Positions 18,138 to 29,849 of a DNA stretch of 64,000 bases are shown piece after piece. Source of the DNA: Candidatus Fermentimicrarchaeum limneticum (GTDB taxonomy: Archaea; Micrarchaeota; Micrarchaeia; Burarchaeales; Fermentimicrarchaeaceae); the NCBI GenBank assembly GCA_013426015.1, contig CP058998.1, positions 984,142 to 1,048,141 of the forward strand, given 5' to 3'. Both the position numbers and the translations under genes were made by a program. The notes below the pieces were generated by a model. That model did no database searches and had not been told where the DNA came from. It worked only from the letters and a program-made list of their open reading frames with translations. Positions within the stretch are counted from its first letter, which is position 1. Each line of letters opens with the position of its first letter.

Positions 18138-18789
18138 AAAGAACGTATCTCGGGTCTACTTTCAGAGTTCTGACATCAACCCTGCTTGAGATGCTGCTCA
18201 GGATTGTGTTCACTGCGATGTAGGAGATGCTTATCCCAACTGCAAAGCAGAGCCTTTCAAAGGCGGTTATCGGCACGAGTGTCGCCCAGACATCCGCGGG
18301 TATGCTGAACGCATACAGGAATGCCACCGAGCCTATTGCATGCGCAGTGAAGGTTGCGCCCAGGCTCCTCAGGAACAGCCTGTCCTTCCATATTGCTGCT
18401 GCAACTGGTATCAGCCAGTAAAGGGAATAATACCATGCCTGCCTTCCGATGGGGTTCAATATGAATAATGCCATGCAGCCAAGCGGGACAGCCACCCTGA
18501 ACCTGCTCCTTGAGCCAAAGTAGAACGCTGCGAACATCATCGGCGTGAACCTTATGAGAGTAACTGGATCCAGTGCCTTTCCTGAAATGAGGAAATTCAG
18601 AGCCTCGACGAACAGAACCGATGCAACTCCCAGAATCGGGTTGAATATGCCTGCTCCAATCGGACCTATGAACTGGAAGAAGTTGAAGTTCTGGGATGGA
18701 ACACCGAGTATTGTTGAGAACTTCAGCTGGTATGCTGCAAGTGAAATTATTGTGAACAAACCAACGAAAGCAACTTTTCTCATGTCCAT
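18124..18789 (-). CDS. Polytopic membrane protein, possibly ECF-transporter S-component-like
   Basis: About 221 residues with six or so hydrophobic segments. The N-terminus MDMRKVAFVGLFTIISLAAY and a conserved-looking IGPIGAGIFNPILG loop resemble small substrate-binding subunits of ECF transporters, but the match is weak. ATG 18789 is preferred because GGGAGGTG lies just upstream; the longer frame begins far before it. No ATPase gene is adjacent, so a shared energising module would have to be elsewhere. It could equally be another small transporter. Confidence 0.6.
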   Translation of the reverse strand: MDMRKVAFVGLFTIISLAAYQLKFSTILGVPSQNFNFFQFIGPIGAGIFNPILGVASVLFVEALNFLISGKALDPVTLIRFTPMMFAAFYFGSRSRFRVAVPLGCMALFILNPIGRQAWYYSLYWLIPVAAAIWKDRLFLRSLGATFTAHAIGSVAFLYAFSIPADVWATLVPITAFERLCFAVGISISYIAVNTILSSISSRVDVRTLKVDPRYVLFREK

Positions 18790-18838
18790 CCGAACACCTC
18801 CCAAAGCATTATTCTTACAAATGGCAAAATATAAATAT

Positions 18839-19678
18839 TCATACTTTGTTTGATGCGACCTCATCGTAGATTCTCTTCATTTTCAGCGCATCAACGTCAA
18901 GCAGAGGGCTCTCCGAGATTATTGTCCCGTCAAACCCATTCTCGACAATCACTTCTGCAAGCGGTTTGAAGGGAGGCGAATACTCCTCCCCCAGAATCAT
19001 GTGGTGCCTCTCCCCCCTCTCGTTCCACGCAACCTCGCTGAAATGGGAGTGGAAGTGTCTTACCGCATCCTTGCCAAGCTTGTTTTCAATTTCAGTGAAA
19101 ATTCTTAGGTAATCCGCCTTCTTTTTCAGCGTTCCTCCCTCCCTTGCGTGGACGTGTGCGAAATCAACGACAGGCTTTGTCACCTCCAGTGAAGCGGAAA
19201 GCTCAATATTCTCAGAAAGGGTGCCGAACTGCGTTTTCTTTCCTGTAGTCTCCAGACCCAGCCATACCCCCTTTATTTCTTCCTGCTTCATCCTGTCGAC
19301 TACATCCTCAAGTGTTTTCTTCACAAGCCTCATCGTCTCTTCAGGGCTCCTCCCCATGTAAAAACCGGGGTGAAACACGATAACTCCTGCTCCAAGAACC
19401 TGCGCTATCCTAGCGGTCTCCATGATGTTCCTTATGGCGGCATCAATCTTCATCCTCTCCATCGCAGCGCAGTTTATCCAGTAGGGTGCATGGGCGCTCA
19501 GCGAAACTCTCTTCTCCTCAGCAATCCTCCTCGCCTCCGATGCCAGCTCATGCTTCATCCTCACCCCTTTAACAAACTCACACTCAAACGCATCCAGCCC
19601 TTCATCTGCAGCATACCCGATCGCCTCAGCAGTGCTTCCCTTGAAATCAAAAGGTATGCCCGCAGGTCCCCAGCGCAT
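18839..19678 (-). CDS. Endonuclease IV (Nfo)-like TIM-barrel AP endonuclease
   Basis: AP-endonuclease family 2 TIM barrel, about 280 residues. Metal-ligand positions known for Nfo can be followed: His in SLSAHAPYW, His in FHPGFYMG, Glu in GLETTGK, Asp and His in VDFAHVHA, His in HFHSHFSE, the DRH equivalent as ERH in NERGERHH (Asp to Glu), and Glu in ISESP. It probably incises abasic DNA; a sugar-isomerase role is less likely. ATG 19678 comes just after the stop of the M50 protease gene, so the two are cotranscribed. Confidence 0.82.
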   Translation of the reverse strand: MRWGPAGIPFDFKGSTAEAIGYAADEGLDAFECEFVKGVRMKHELASEARRIAEEKRVSLSAHAPYWINCAAMERMKIDAAIRNIMETARIAQVLGAGVIVFHPGFYMGRSPEETMRLVKKTLEDVVDRMKQEEIKGVWLGLETTGKKTQFGTLSENIELSASLEVTKPVVDFAHVHAREGGTLKKKADYLRIFTEIENKLGKDAVRHFHSHFSEVAWNERGERHHMILGEEYSPPFKPLAEVIVENGFDGTIISESPLLDVDALKMKRIYDEVASNKV

Positions 19679-19682
19679 TGAA

Positions 19683-20252
19683 TCAACCCACAAATAGCAG
19701 GAACGTCAGTATCACCATAATGAATGCCCACAAAGGAAAGTTCCATGCCGCAACCTTGCTGCCGTCAAGTGGCGGTATGGGGAGCAGATTGAAGAAGGCA
19801 AGGTAGAGATTGATATATGTTCCAAAACTTAAAAGGGACTGGGCCAGCAATTCGGCATTCGGCGTGCCGCGCAATCCTACTGCAACTGAGAGGAATAGGA
19901 ATACTATCGCAAGTAGGATGTTGGTGAGGGGACCGGCGAGGGATATTATGCCATTCTCCCTTCTGCTCAGGTAGCTGGAGTAGATGTACACCGCCCCCGG
20001 GGCCGCAAATAGGAATCTCCCGCCGCTGATTATCGCCGTTGCCAACATGAAGAGAAGCCCTTCCGGCCAGGCCCTGTAGAATGCCCTTGCCCCATAATGA
20101 TTTGCGGCAAACCTGTGCATCAGCTCATGCGCTACGAACCCAACCCCTACAGTGAGCAGGATTATTGGGAAGAACGCTAGCTTTCCGATTGAAAATGCAA
20201 TTGCAATCGCAAGTACGGATATCGTTATATCCTGCAGTTCCCCTGCTTCCAT
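19683..20252 (-). CDS. M50-family (site-2 protease-like) membrane metalloprotease
   Basis: Intramembrane zinc protease. HELMH at residues 42-46 lies in a hydrophobic helix and NLLPIPPLDGSK near 164-175 supplies the third ligand region (the Asp of the LDG motif). Four to five further membrane segments follow, 189 residues in all, a minimal S2P core with no PDZ domain. Substrates are unknown. It is three bases downstream of the membrane protein at 20256 and just ahead of the Nfo-like gene. Confidence 0.88.
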   Translation of the reverse strand: MEAGELQDITISVLAIAIAFSIGKLAFFPIILLTVGVGFVAHELMHRFAANHYGARAFYRAWPEGLLFMLATAIISGGRFLFAAPGAVYIYSSYLSRRENGIISLAGPLTNILLAIVFLFLSVAVGLRGTPNAELLAQSLLSFGTYINLYLAFFNLLPIPPLDGSKVAAWNFPLWAFIMVILTFLLFVG

Positions 20253-20255
20253 CCC

Positions 20256-20651
20256 TCACATCACCTCTATCTCCTTCTGAAGAATCTTCACCTTTGCGGG
20301 ACTGAAAAGACTGGCGTAGGAGACAACAATGCACTCCTCCTCACTCCCACCCTTCAGCCGAACTCCTATCCTCTCTCCGATTCTGCCGTTCTCCATGGCA
20401 ACTGCGAATGAAGGTGCCGATAAGATGCTGAAAGGCAGCTTCTGTTCTGAAAGGACTACTCTCACCTCGTCTCCTGCCCTCACCCCTCTTACATGCGGAT
20501 ACAGGAAAGGCATGAGCAGGGAGGAACCGAATGCAAATGCAAGTGATTTGAGAAGAAAATCAATTCCCGCGTTTGGGGTTACGGCGTATACTATCAGCGC
20601 AATTGCAATGAACAGCACGATTGACTTGAAGAATATCCTGATGTCTATCAT
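20256..20651 (-). CDS. Hypothetical membrane protein with small soluble domain
   Basis: I do not recognise this 131-residue protein. Residues 6-25 and about 32-52 are hydrophobic helices; the remaining 75 residues are a soluble, beta-rich domain (VRAGDEVRVVLS...RIGVRLKGGSEEECIVVSYA). It lies four bases after cdc48 and directly before the M50 protease in the same orientation, which hints at a membrane protein quality-control role, but this is inference from context only. Confidence 0.65.
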   Translation of the reverse strand: MIDIRIFFKSIVLFIAIALIVYAVTPNAGIDFLLKSLAFAFGSSLLMPFLYPHVRGVRAGDEVRVVLSEQKLPFSILSAPSFAVAMENGRIGERIGVRLKGGSEEECIVVSYASLFSPAKVKILQKEIEVM

Positions 20652-20656
20652 TCGAA

Positions 20657-23590
<2,934 letters not shown>

Positions 23591-23594
<4 letters not shown>

Positions 23595-23974
23595 AACATC
23601 CTCCTCGCATCCTTGATTATCTTCGCGTGGTCAAAAGCAAGGGGAGGCAGTTCGTCTAGCTTGAACCACTTCACTTCTTTTGCTTCATCGCCCTTACCCA
23701 ATTTCCCGCCAACAAATTTCACGAGGAAGGCAACAGTAATATTGCCTCTCCTATCCCTCCTCGGGTCGGAGTAAACTCCAATAATTTTTTTTACCTTCAC
23801 CTTGAGGCTGGTTTCCTCCAAAGCCTCCCTCCCAACAGCCTGCTCAACTGTTTCGTTATCATCAACAAAACCGCCGGGAAGTGCCCAGCGTCCTTTGAAA
23901 GGCTCAAATCTCCTTTTCACTAGCAGGACTCTGCTCCCATCAATTATTACTGCATCAACTGTTGCGGGCCTCAT
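23591..23974 (-). CDS. NUDIX hydrolase
   Basis: Small pyrophosphohydrolase of 127 residues. The Nudix box is present from GGFVDDNETVEQAVGREALEET (about residues 34-56), with the REALEE core intact; the glycine normally three residues after EE is replaced by Ser. RRDRRGNITVAFLV in the second half resembles ADP-ribose or nucleotide-sanitising members. The substrate cannot be read from sequence. The stop overlaps the NFACT-R start by 4 nt. Confidence 0.9.
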
Positions 23975-23995
23975 AGTTCACCTCTGAGGAGACCA

Positions 23996-25205
23996 CCCAT
24001 TTCAATGGGCGGAGGAATTGGGAATACTGGAAAGTTACCCCCTCCGAGCATTTAAATACTTCTTTCTGCGTCGTATATTCATGATGAAGACCCTCCAGAC
24101 AGTTCTTGAGGAAACACCACAACAAAGAGTTATCCTTGATGACACTCTGGCTAGGATGTCTGAGGCGCAGAACTTCGTGGTTGCTTCCTGCTATGAGCAT
24201 GAAGAAACAAACACTTTCAGAATGCATCATTTCACTTACCCCGTCCTCAGGAAGAAGTTTGGACTGCCTGCACAGCTTGCTGTTGTCGCAAACAAGTATG
24301 CCTGCTCTGCAGTCAAGGGGGCAGTGAGAAAGAAGGGGAGACAGCCTGTCTTCTCGGGTAGAGCAATCCATTATGATGCAAGAAGTAGCAGCATCAGTCT
24401 TGAGAAGGGTCTTGCAAGTCTGCTCACTCCTAGAGGAAGAGTGAAAGTCAGATTCACCATTCCCAAGTATTTCCAGAAATTTGTAATGTGGAAAATCAAG
24501 GAGAGCAATCTTGTCAGATGCAGGGATAGGAAATACCGCCTCATGATTTCCATTGAGAAGATTACCATCAAATCCAGAAAAACAGGTAAAGTTGTTGGGG
24601 TCGACAGAGGAATCAATAATATTATCGCAACTTCTGACGGCTGGTTGCATGACAGCATCCATGTTTTTGAGATCAAACGACATTATGTTTCTTTGAGAGG
24701 TAGGTTGCAGAGCAAAGGAACTCCCTCTGCCAGAAGGCATCTGAAGAAACTCTCCGGCAAGGAGAAACGTTTTATGCGTGATGTCAACCATTGCCTCAGC
24801 AGGAGATTGATTGACAGTGCAGAAAAAGACGGAGTAATTGTCTTGGAGAATCTCAAAGGAGTCAGGAATGTCAGACACCGAAGAAAACAGAACTGGCTCT
24901 TCTCCAACTGGGCTTTCTACCAGCTGGAGCAATTCCTCGCTTACAAGGCAGAGGAGAGTGGAGTTGCTGTTGAGTTCATCCCTGCAAGAGACACCTCCAA
25001 GACCTGCTCTATCTGCGGCATTAGGGGTCAGAGGCATGGCTCTATCTTCAGGTGCAAAGCCTGCGGAGCTGTCCTCAATGCAGACCTCAATGCTGCCAAG
25101 AATATCCTGCATAGGTACACCCCGCTTACGGGCTGTTGTCAACCAGCCTATTGTAACGCTGAAAAGGCAGTTACAAGCCACTGAATTTATTTAGTGGTAG
25201 TTGAC
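23996..25205 (+). mobile_element. IS200/IS605-family solo TnpB element (IS1341 type)
   Basis: A transposon carrying only tnpB, without a tnpA for the Y1 transposase. The left end shows a CCCATT/AATGGG hairpin at 23996-24009 and a CGGAGG/CCTCCG pair (24010-24015 with 24041-24046) bracketing ACTGGAAAGTTACCCCC. The same 20-base end recurs inverted at 58931-58951. The right end probably lies in the CCACT...AGTGG dyad around 25178-25197, overlapping the topA stop. Exact ends need comparison with an empty site. Movement would need TnpA from elsewhere. Confidence 0.75.
24081..25184 (+). CDS. tnpB: TnpB RNA-guided nuclease of IS200/IS605 family
   Basis: 367 residues from ATG 24081. RuvC-like catalytic residues look intact: Asp in VGVDRGINNI, Glu in IVLENLKGV, Asp in LNADLNAAKNI, with the zinc finger CSIC...CKAC between the last two. 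TnpB proteins are RNA-guided nucleases whose omega RNA comes from the transposon right end, here the 3' part of the gene and the sequence just after it. TTTAAATA at 24051-24058 lies about 27 nt upstream, so the message is probably leaderless. The C-terminus is short, ending two bases before the convergent topA stop. Confidence 0.93.
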   Translation: MMKTLQTVLEETPQQRVILDDTLARMSEAQNFVVASCYEHEETNTFRMHHFTYPVLRKKFGLPAQLAVVANKYACSAVKGAVRKKGRQPVFSGRAIHYDARSSSISLEKGLASLLTPRGRVKVRFTIPKYFQKFVMWKIKESNLVRCRDRKYRLMISIEKITIKSRKTGKVVGVDRGINNIIATSDGWLHDSIHVFEIKRHYVSLRGRLQSKGTPSARRHLKKLSGKEKRFMRDVNHCLSRRLIDSAEKDGVIVLENLKGVRNVRHRRKQNWLFSNWAFYQLEQFLAYKAEESGVAVEFIPARDTSKTCSICGIRGQRHGSIFRCKACGAVLNADLNAAKNILHRYTPLTGCCQPAYCNAEKAVTSH

Positions 25206-27226
25206 TTCTTCCCCCAGCCTTCCTTGCTCTTGCATTTAGGGTCTATGCACATCTGGAAAACCTTTTTGCCGCTCCTTACAAATATCATTGGCAAGCCGCA
25301 TTCCTTGCAGCTCTTCTTCAGCGGCGTTATGCTCCCGAACTGCGGTATGGGGTAGCTCTGGGTGCATTTCGGGTAGTTGGAGCAGCCGCAGAACCTCTTG
25401 CCGCTTGCCTTTGACACGATAATTTTCAACTCGCCCCCACAGCTCGGGCATTTGCCAAGGAAGTTCCGCTCGAAATTAGTGCTCTTCAACGCAACCACAA
25501 GTTCGCTGCCAATCTCGTGCTCCTTCTTCTTGAAATCGTGAAGGATCTCTGACAGAACCGTCTTACCGCTCTCAATCACCTTGCTCTCCTCTATCTTGCC
25601 CTCCTGTATCCACTCCATCTCCCTTTCAAGTTTCCTAGTCAGCTCCTCATCCAGGATTTCGGGGGAGTGGCGCTCAAGCGCATCGCACACGGCAAGCCCG
25701 AAGGTCGTCACCTTTATGCCCCTTCCTTCAATATAGCCTCTCTTGTACAGTGTGTCAATGATCATGGAGCGCGTCCCTTTCGTGCCAAGCTCCCTCTCCT
25801 CCAGAGTCTGGACAATCGAGGCAGGCGTATACCTTGCAGGTGGCTTCGTCTTGTCCTTCTTCATCTCCAATCTTTCAACTTCAACTGCCTCTCCCTCATT
25901 GAAGCCTGACAGGTCAATTTCCTCGAATTTCACGTATGGCTTGTAGAAGCTTATCCACCCTTCCTTCAGCACCCTTGCACCATCGCCGACATACCTCTGG
26001 TCGCCAAGCAGAAGCTCAACATGCACCTTCTCCCTCACTGCGTTCTCTGCAAAGCATGAGAGGAACCTCTTGGCAATCAAGTCGTACACCTTCAGCCCTG
26101 CCTCCGGAGTTCCCCTCTTTGGCATGACCCCTGTGGCGAATATCGCGGGGTGGGCGGGGTCGTCCTTACTCCCCTCCCTTGGATGGAATCTTCTCTTGTC
26201 AATAAGCTCATTTGCGAACTTCTCATAAATGGGATTCTTTGACAGCATATTGATTATCCTCGGCAGATTGAGCTTTGCGGGCAGCTTCTGCGATGCAGTT
26301 CTTGGATAAGAAATCAAACTGGCCTCGTACAGGGACTGAGCAATCTCCTGCGTTTGTGACGGCGAGAAGCCGAACCACCGGTATGCCTCAATCTGCAGCG
26401 AAGTCAAATCAAACGGCGGGTTGGGCAGCTGCTCGAATCTCTTCCTCTCAACCTTGTCAACAGTCCCGCTTCTTTCCGTTTTTTTCTTAGCCTCTTCTGC
26501 TTCCTTCTTCTCGAAGAATCTTCCTTTCTCATGGGTGAATCTCACCCCTCTGCATTGGGCGAAAAGCTGCCAGAATGGAACAGGAATGAATGCAATTATC
26601 TCCCTCTCCCTCAGACTGAGTATTTTAAGAGTTGGGCCTTGCACTCTGCCTATGCTCATGACCTTATACTCGCCGCACTTTCTGATTGCGCTCATCAACC
26701 CCCTTGAGAGGTTTATGCCCCACAGCCAGTCAATTATGCTTCTTGCCTCCCCAGCGTAGGCGTTGTTATAATCCAGCTCGCTTCTGTTGTCGTATGCCTC
26801 CGCAAGCTCCTCCTCCGTAAGAGTGGAGAACCTCATCCTCTTGCCTTCCTTGCTTCCGCATGCAAAACGGATGATGTTGTAACCAATTATGCTCCCCTCG
26901 GTGTCAAAATCGCACGAGTTGACGAACTCCTTCGCATTCTTGGAAAGGAACTTTATCGTTTCCAAATACTTTCTGGTGTAGTACGCGCTCTTCTCAACTT
27001 GGTATGAAGGGACCCATCCAACATCAAAGACAGGATAGCCCCCACCATTCTTCTCCTTCAGCATGTACACGTGACCCACTGTCGGAGCGATGTAAATCTG
27101 CTCACCATTCCTTTCCACTTCATAGTAAGCAACACCGTTGAACATCTTTCTCTTGGCATCCCTCCCAAGTGCGGTTGCAACTCTCTCTGCAACACGCGGT
27201 TTCTCGCAGATAACCAGCACTGCCAT
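25187..27226 (-). CDS. topA: Type IA DNA topoisomerase I
   Basis: Relaxes negatively supercoiled DNA. The N-terminal Toprim domain starts VLVICEKPRVAERVA; FDTEGSIIGYN is the acidic metal motif; the active-site Tyr is in SLISYPRTASQKLP near residue 320. The C-terminal 90 residues carry two Cys-rich zinc ribbons (CPSCGG...CGCSNYPKC and CKECGLP...CIDPKC). 679 residues is normal. The TnpB element lies directly against its 3' end and may have replaced its last codons or terminator. Confidence 0.96.
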   Translation of the reverse strand: MAVLVICEKPRVAERVATALGRDAKRKMFNGVAYYEVERNGEQIYIAPTVGHVYMLKEKNGGGYPVFDVGWVPSYQVEKSAYYTRKYLETIKFLSKNAKEFVNSCDFDTEGSIIGYNIIRFACGSKEGKRMRFSTLTEEELAEAYDNRSELDYNNAYAGEARSIIDWLWGINLSRGLMSAIRKCGEYKVMSIGRVQGPTLKILSLREREIIAFIPVPFWQLFAQCRGVRFTHEKGRFFEKKEAEEAKKKTERSGTVDKVERKRFEQLPNPPFDLTSLQIEAYRWFGFSPSQTQEIAQSLYEASLISYPRTASQKLPAKLNLPRIINMLSKNPIYEKFANELIDKRRFHPREGSKDDPAHPAIFATGVMPKRGTPEAGLKVYDLIAKRFLSCFAENAVREKVHVELLLGDQRYVGDGARVLKEGWISFYKPYVKFEEIDLSGFNEGEAVEVERLEMKKDKTKPPARYTPASIVQTLEERELGTKGTRSMIIDTLYKRGYIEGRGIKVTTFGLAVCDALERHSPEILDEELTRKLEREMEWIQEGKIEESKVIESGKTVLSEILHDFKKKEHEIGSELVVALKSTNFERNFLGKCPSCGGELKIIVSKASGKRFCGCSNYPKCTQSYPIPQFGSITPLKKSCKECGLPMIFVRSGKKVFQMCIDPKCKSKEGWGKKSTTTK

Positions 27227-27234
27227 AAAAACAC

Positions 27235-28119
27235 CTAAATCTTCTCACTCTGCTCCCACATCTTGTTGAATTCCTTTATGTATTTGTCAACAATCTTAAG
27301 TTCATATGTCCTCATCCCAAGCTCGATATTCCTCTCCAGGCTCGTCTTGGTGAGGTTTGCGGAAGTGAAAAGCACCTCGACCTCGTCAACTATCAGGAAT
27401 TTGGCATGCACTACTGCATTCAAAACTATCGGCATGCCCGCCTTCTTCAACCTTTCAACCATCGCGCCGTGTGCCGCATCCCCCTCAAGTGCCGGCCTGC
27501 AAACGATCTCTATATCAAGATTCTTTTTCTTCAAATCCTCCAGCCTCTCAAGTATGGCGTCAACACCCCATATCCACGGAGAGACAAGCAGAACGCTCTC
27601 CTCTGCGAAGTCAAGCATGCTGATTATATTCGTCTTTATCTGCTCCGGCTCCAGTATCTCGCTCCTCCCCCTTCCGGATAAGTAGCAGGCGGCAAGCCTC
27701 AGCGCCCTTTTGTAACCTCCTTCAATGACGCGGTCTACCTTCCCAAGAGTTTCCTCCTTGTACCTCTCCCTTGCTTTTATGAATGATTCGTAGAGAACCC
27801 TCTCATCAAGAGTCAGCCTGTCGAAGTTCAGCGAGCCCACCCTCAGAGCCTCAAGGTTCTTCTCATCCCTCATGCTGTGGATTTCGTGGATTTTCTTAAG
27901 GTCATAACCAACTTTCTCCTCCAGCATGTCCTTGACATTCCTGGATTCAACACTTGCCCCCTTTAGCATCAGCTTCTCCACCTCCTCAAGGATTTCATGA
28001 ACCTCGTCTTCCACATGCTCCTCCATCTCCTTGTAGAAGCTGTTGCTCATCCTCTCCAGATTCCTCGTTTCCTTCTCGCCGCTCCACAGTTTGAACAGCT
28101 TTTCCTTTGGGTCCATCAA
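27235..28119 (-). CDS. Putative GINS-like domain fused to phospholipase-D-type phosphodiesterase
   Basis: 294 residues. Residues 8-125 read like the A-domain of archaeal GINS: FKLWSGEKETRNLERM..SFYKEMEEHV, a charged helix, KKIHEIHSMRDEKNLEAL, then LTLDERVLYESF. From about 160 comes a PLD-superfamily domain with one HKD motif, HAKFLIVD (H238, K240, D245), followed by SANLTKTSLERNIELG. A single HKD domain would have to dimerise to make an active site, as known for Nuc-type nucleases. It lies eight bases upstream of topA in the same direction, consistent with a DNA role. The PLD call is firm; the GINS reading is by eye. Confidence 0.7.
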   Translation of the reverse strand: MMDPKEKLFKLWSGEKETRNLERMSNSFYKEMEEHVEDEVHEILEEVEKLMLKGASVESRNVKDMLEEKVGYDLKKIHEIHSMRDEKNLEALRVGSLNFDRLTLDERVLYESFIKARERYKEETLGKVDRVIEGGYKRALRLAACYLSGRGRSEILEPEQIKTNIISMLDFAEESVLLVSPWIWGVDAILERLEDLKKKNLDIEIVCRPALEGDAAHGAMVERLKKAGMPIVLNAVVHAKFLIVDEVEVLFTSANLTKTSLERNIELGMRTYELKIVDKYIKEFNKMWEQSEKI

Positions 28120-28153
28120 TAATTATTAAAAGCCTTTCTTAATAAAAACTAAT

Positions 28154-29776
28154 ATGCAATCTTCTACTTCGTCTGGGGAAAAGGAGAGGAAATACCTAAT
28201 CGTCCTAGGTTCCTTGATGAGCGGCTTGGGAAAAGGGATAGTAACGGCCTCCATTGGAAAGGAGCTGCAGTCAAAAGGATTCAAGGTAGTCCCAGTAAAA
28301 TTCGACGGCTACCTCAACGTGGACTGCGGGACGATGAACCCATACAGGCACGGGGAGGTATTCGTGCTTGATGACGGCGCGGAGTGCGACATGGACCTTG
28401 GGGCATATGAACGGTTCCTTAATATTGACTTGAAGTGGGACAACAACATCACCGGAGGGAAAATATTCAGGCTTATCATTGACAAGGAGAGGAGGGGAGG
28501 TTATCTGGGGTATGATGTGCAGATAGTGCCTCACCTCACAAATGAGATAACGAAATGGGTGAAAAAGGTAGGAAGCGATTTTGACGCAGATATCGTGCTT
28601 GTAGAAGTTGGTGGGACTGTTGGTGATTTGGAAAACTCATACTTCATTGAAGCAATGAGGCAGCTGGCGCTTGAGAATAAGAACAGCACAATGTTCATTC
28701 AGGTTACCTACGTACCAATTCTTGAAACCGTAGGGGAGCAGAAGACGAAGCCGACTCAGCATGCAACAAGATTATTGCAGAGCATGGGTGTGCAGCCTGA
28801 TGTAATAATATGCAGAGGTTCCGAGAAGCTCTCTGCGAATGCGAAGAAGAAAATAGCTCTCTTCTGCAATGTTCCTGAGGAAGCAGTTATAGATGACCCG
28901 GACAGTGAGACAATATACGAGGTTCCACTTCTATTCGAAAAGCAGAATCTCGTAGAGCTGATAATGCAGAAGCTCTGCATAAAGCCGAGCAAAAAAGACC
29001 TGAAGAACTGGGAAGGGCTTGTAGAGAAGATAAAGAGCCCGAAGAAAAATGTTACAGTTGGGATAACGGGCAAGTATACTGCCTTGAAGGATGCATACGT
29101 AAGTATAAAGGAGGCGTTGATCCACTCGGGAGCGCATAATGACTGCAGGGTGAACATAAAATGGATTGAGACAACGGAGATAGAAGATGGAAAACAAACT
29201 CTTGATGTGCTGAAGGATTGCGATGGAGTCATAGTGCCAGGCGGGTTCGGTGAGAGAGGGATGGAGGGAAAGATTCAGTGCATTAGGTATGCTAGGGAGA
29301 AGAACATACCTTTCCTTGGTCTATGCTTGGGGATGCAGCTGGCGGTTGTTGAGTTTGCAAGAGACGTTTGTGGCTTGGAAGGTGCGAATACAACTGAGAG
29401 CGACCCGAATACAAAGCACCCTGTTGTGGATTTGTTGCCAGAGCAGAGGAGAGTTGTTTATAAAGGAGCAACCATGCGTTTGGGAGGGCATGACGTTCAG
29501 ATAAAGGAGGGAACTCTTGCCCATAAGCTATATGGAAGCACAAAGGCAAGGGAGCGCTTCAGGCACAGATATGAGATAAATGAGAATTATGTCAAAACTT
29601 TTGAGGAGAAAGGTCTGGTTTTCTCAGGCAAGGCGGTTGGTGAGAACGTGATGCAGATTTCTGAGCTGCCCAACCACAGATTCTTCATAGGAACCCAGTT
29701 CCACCCAGAATTCACATCAAGGTTGGAGAGGCCGAACCCGCTTTTCAGCGGATTTTTGAAGGCGTGCATGAAATAA
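28154..29776 (+). CDS. pyrG: CTP synthase
   Basis: Amidotransferase making CTP from UTP. The N-terminal synthetase domain has LGSLMSGLGKGIVTASIG (P-loop), the KFDGYLNVDCGTMNP stretch and GGTVGDLEN. The C-terminal class I glutaminase has GVIVPGGFGERG, the nucleophile in LGLCLGMQ and a His-Pro-Glu motif in QFHPEFTSR. 540 residues is the usual length. It has its own promoter region, divergent from the GINS-like/PLD gene. Confidence 0.97.
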   Translation: MQSSTSSGEKERKYLIVLGSLMSGLGKGIVTASIGKELQSKGFKVVPVKFDGYLNVDCGTMNPYRHGEVFVLDDGAECDMDLGAYERFLNIDLKWDNNITGGKIFRLIIDKERRGGYLGYDVQIVPHLTNEITKWVKKVGSDFDADIVLVEVGGTVGDLENSYFIEAMRQLALENKNSTMFIQVTYVPILETVGEQKTKPTQHATRLLQSMGVQPDVIICRGSEKLSANAKKKIALFCNVPEEAVIDDPDSETIYEVPLLFEKQNLVELIMQKLCIKPSKKDLKNWEGLVEKIKSPKKNVTVGITGKYTALKDAYVSIKEALIHSGAHNDCRVNIKWIETTEIEDGKQTLDVLKDCDGVIVPGGFGERGMEGKIQCIRYAREKNIPFLGLCLGMQLAVVEFARDVCGLEGANTTESDPNTKHPVVDLLPEQRRVVYKGATMRLGGHDVQIKEGTLAHKLYGSTKARERFRHRYEINENYVKTFEEKGLVFSGKAVGENVMQISELPNHRFFIGTQFHPEFTSRLERPNPLFSGFLKACMK

Positions 29777-29849
29777 TACAACTGCTGAAAATTCTAAAAC
29801 TCCTTTTAAACAGTAGTGCGAGAAAAAGAACAAAGCAAAAGGTATCCAT

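Noticed and set aside
24018-24080. N-terminal extension of TnpB
   Set aside because: The extra 21 residues overlap the element's left-end hairpins and promoter box; ATG 24081 fits a leaderless start.
23955-25181. 408-codon open frame on the minus strand opposite tnpB
   Set aside because: It mirrors the tnpB codon pattern, has no recognisable motif and overlaps the NUDIX start and element ends; it is an antisense shadow.
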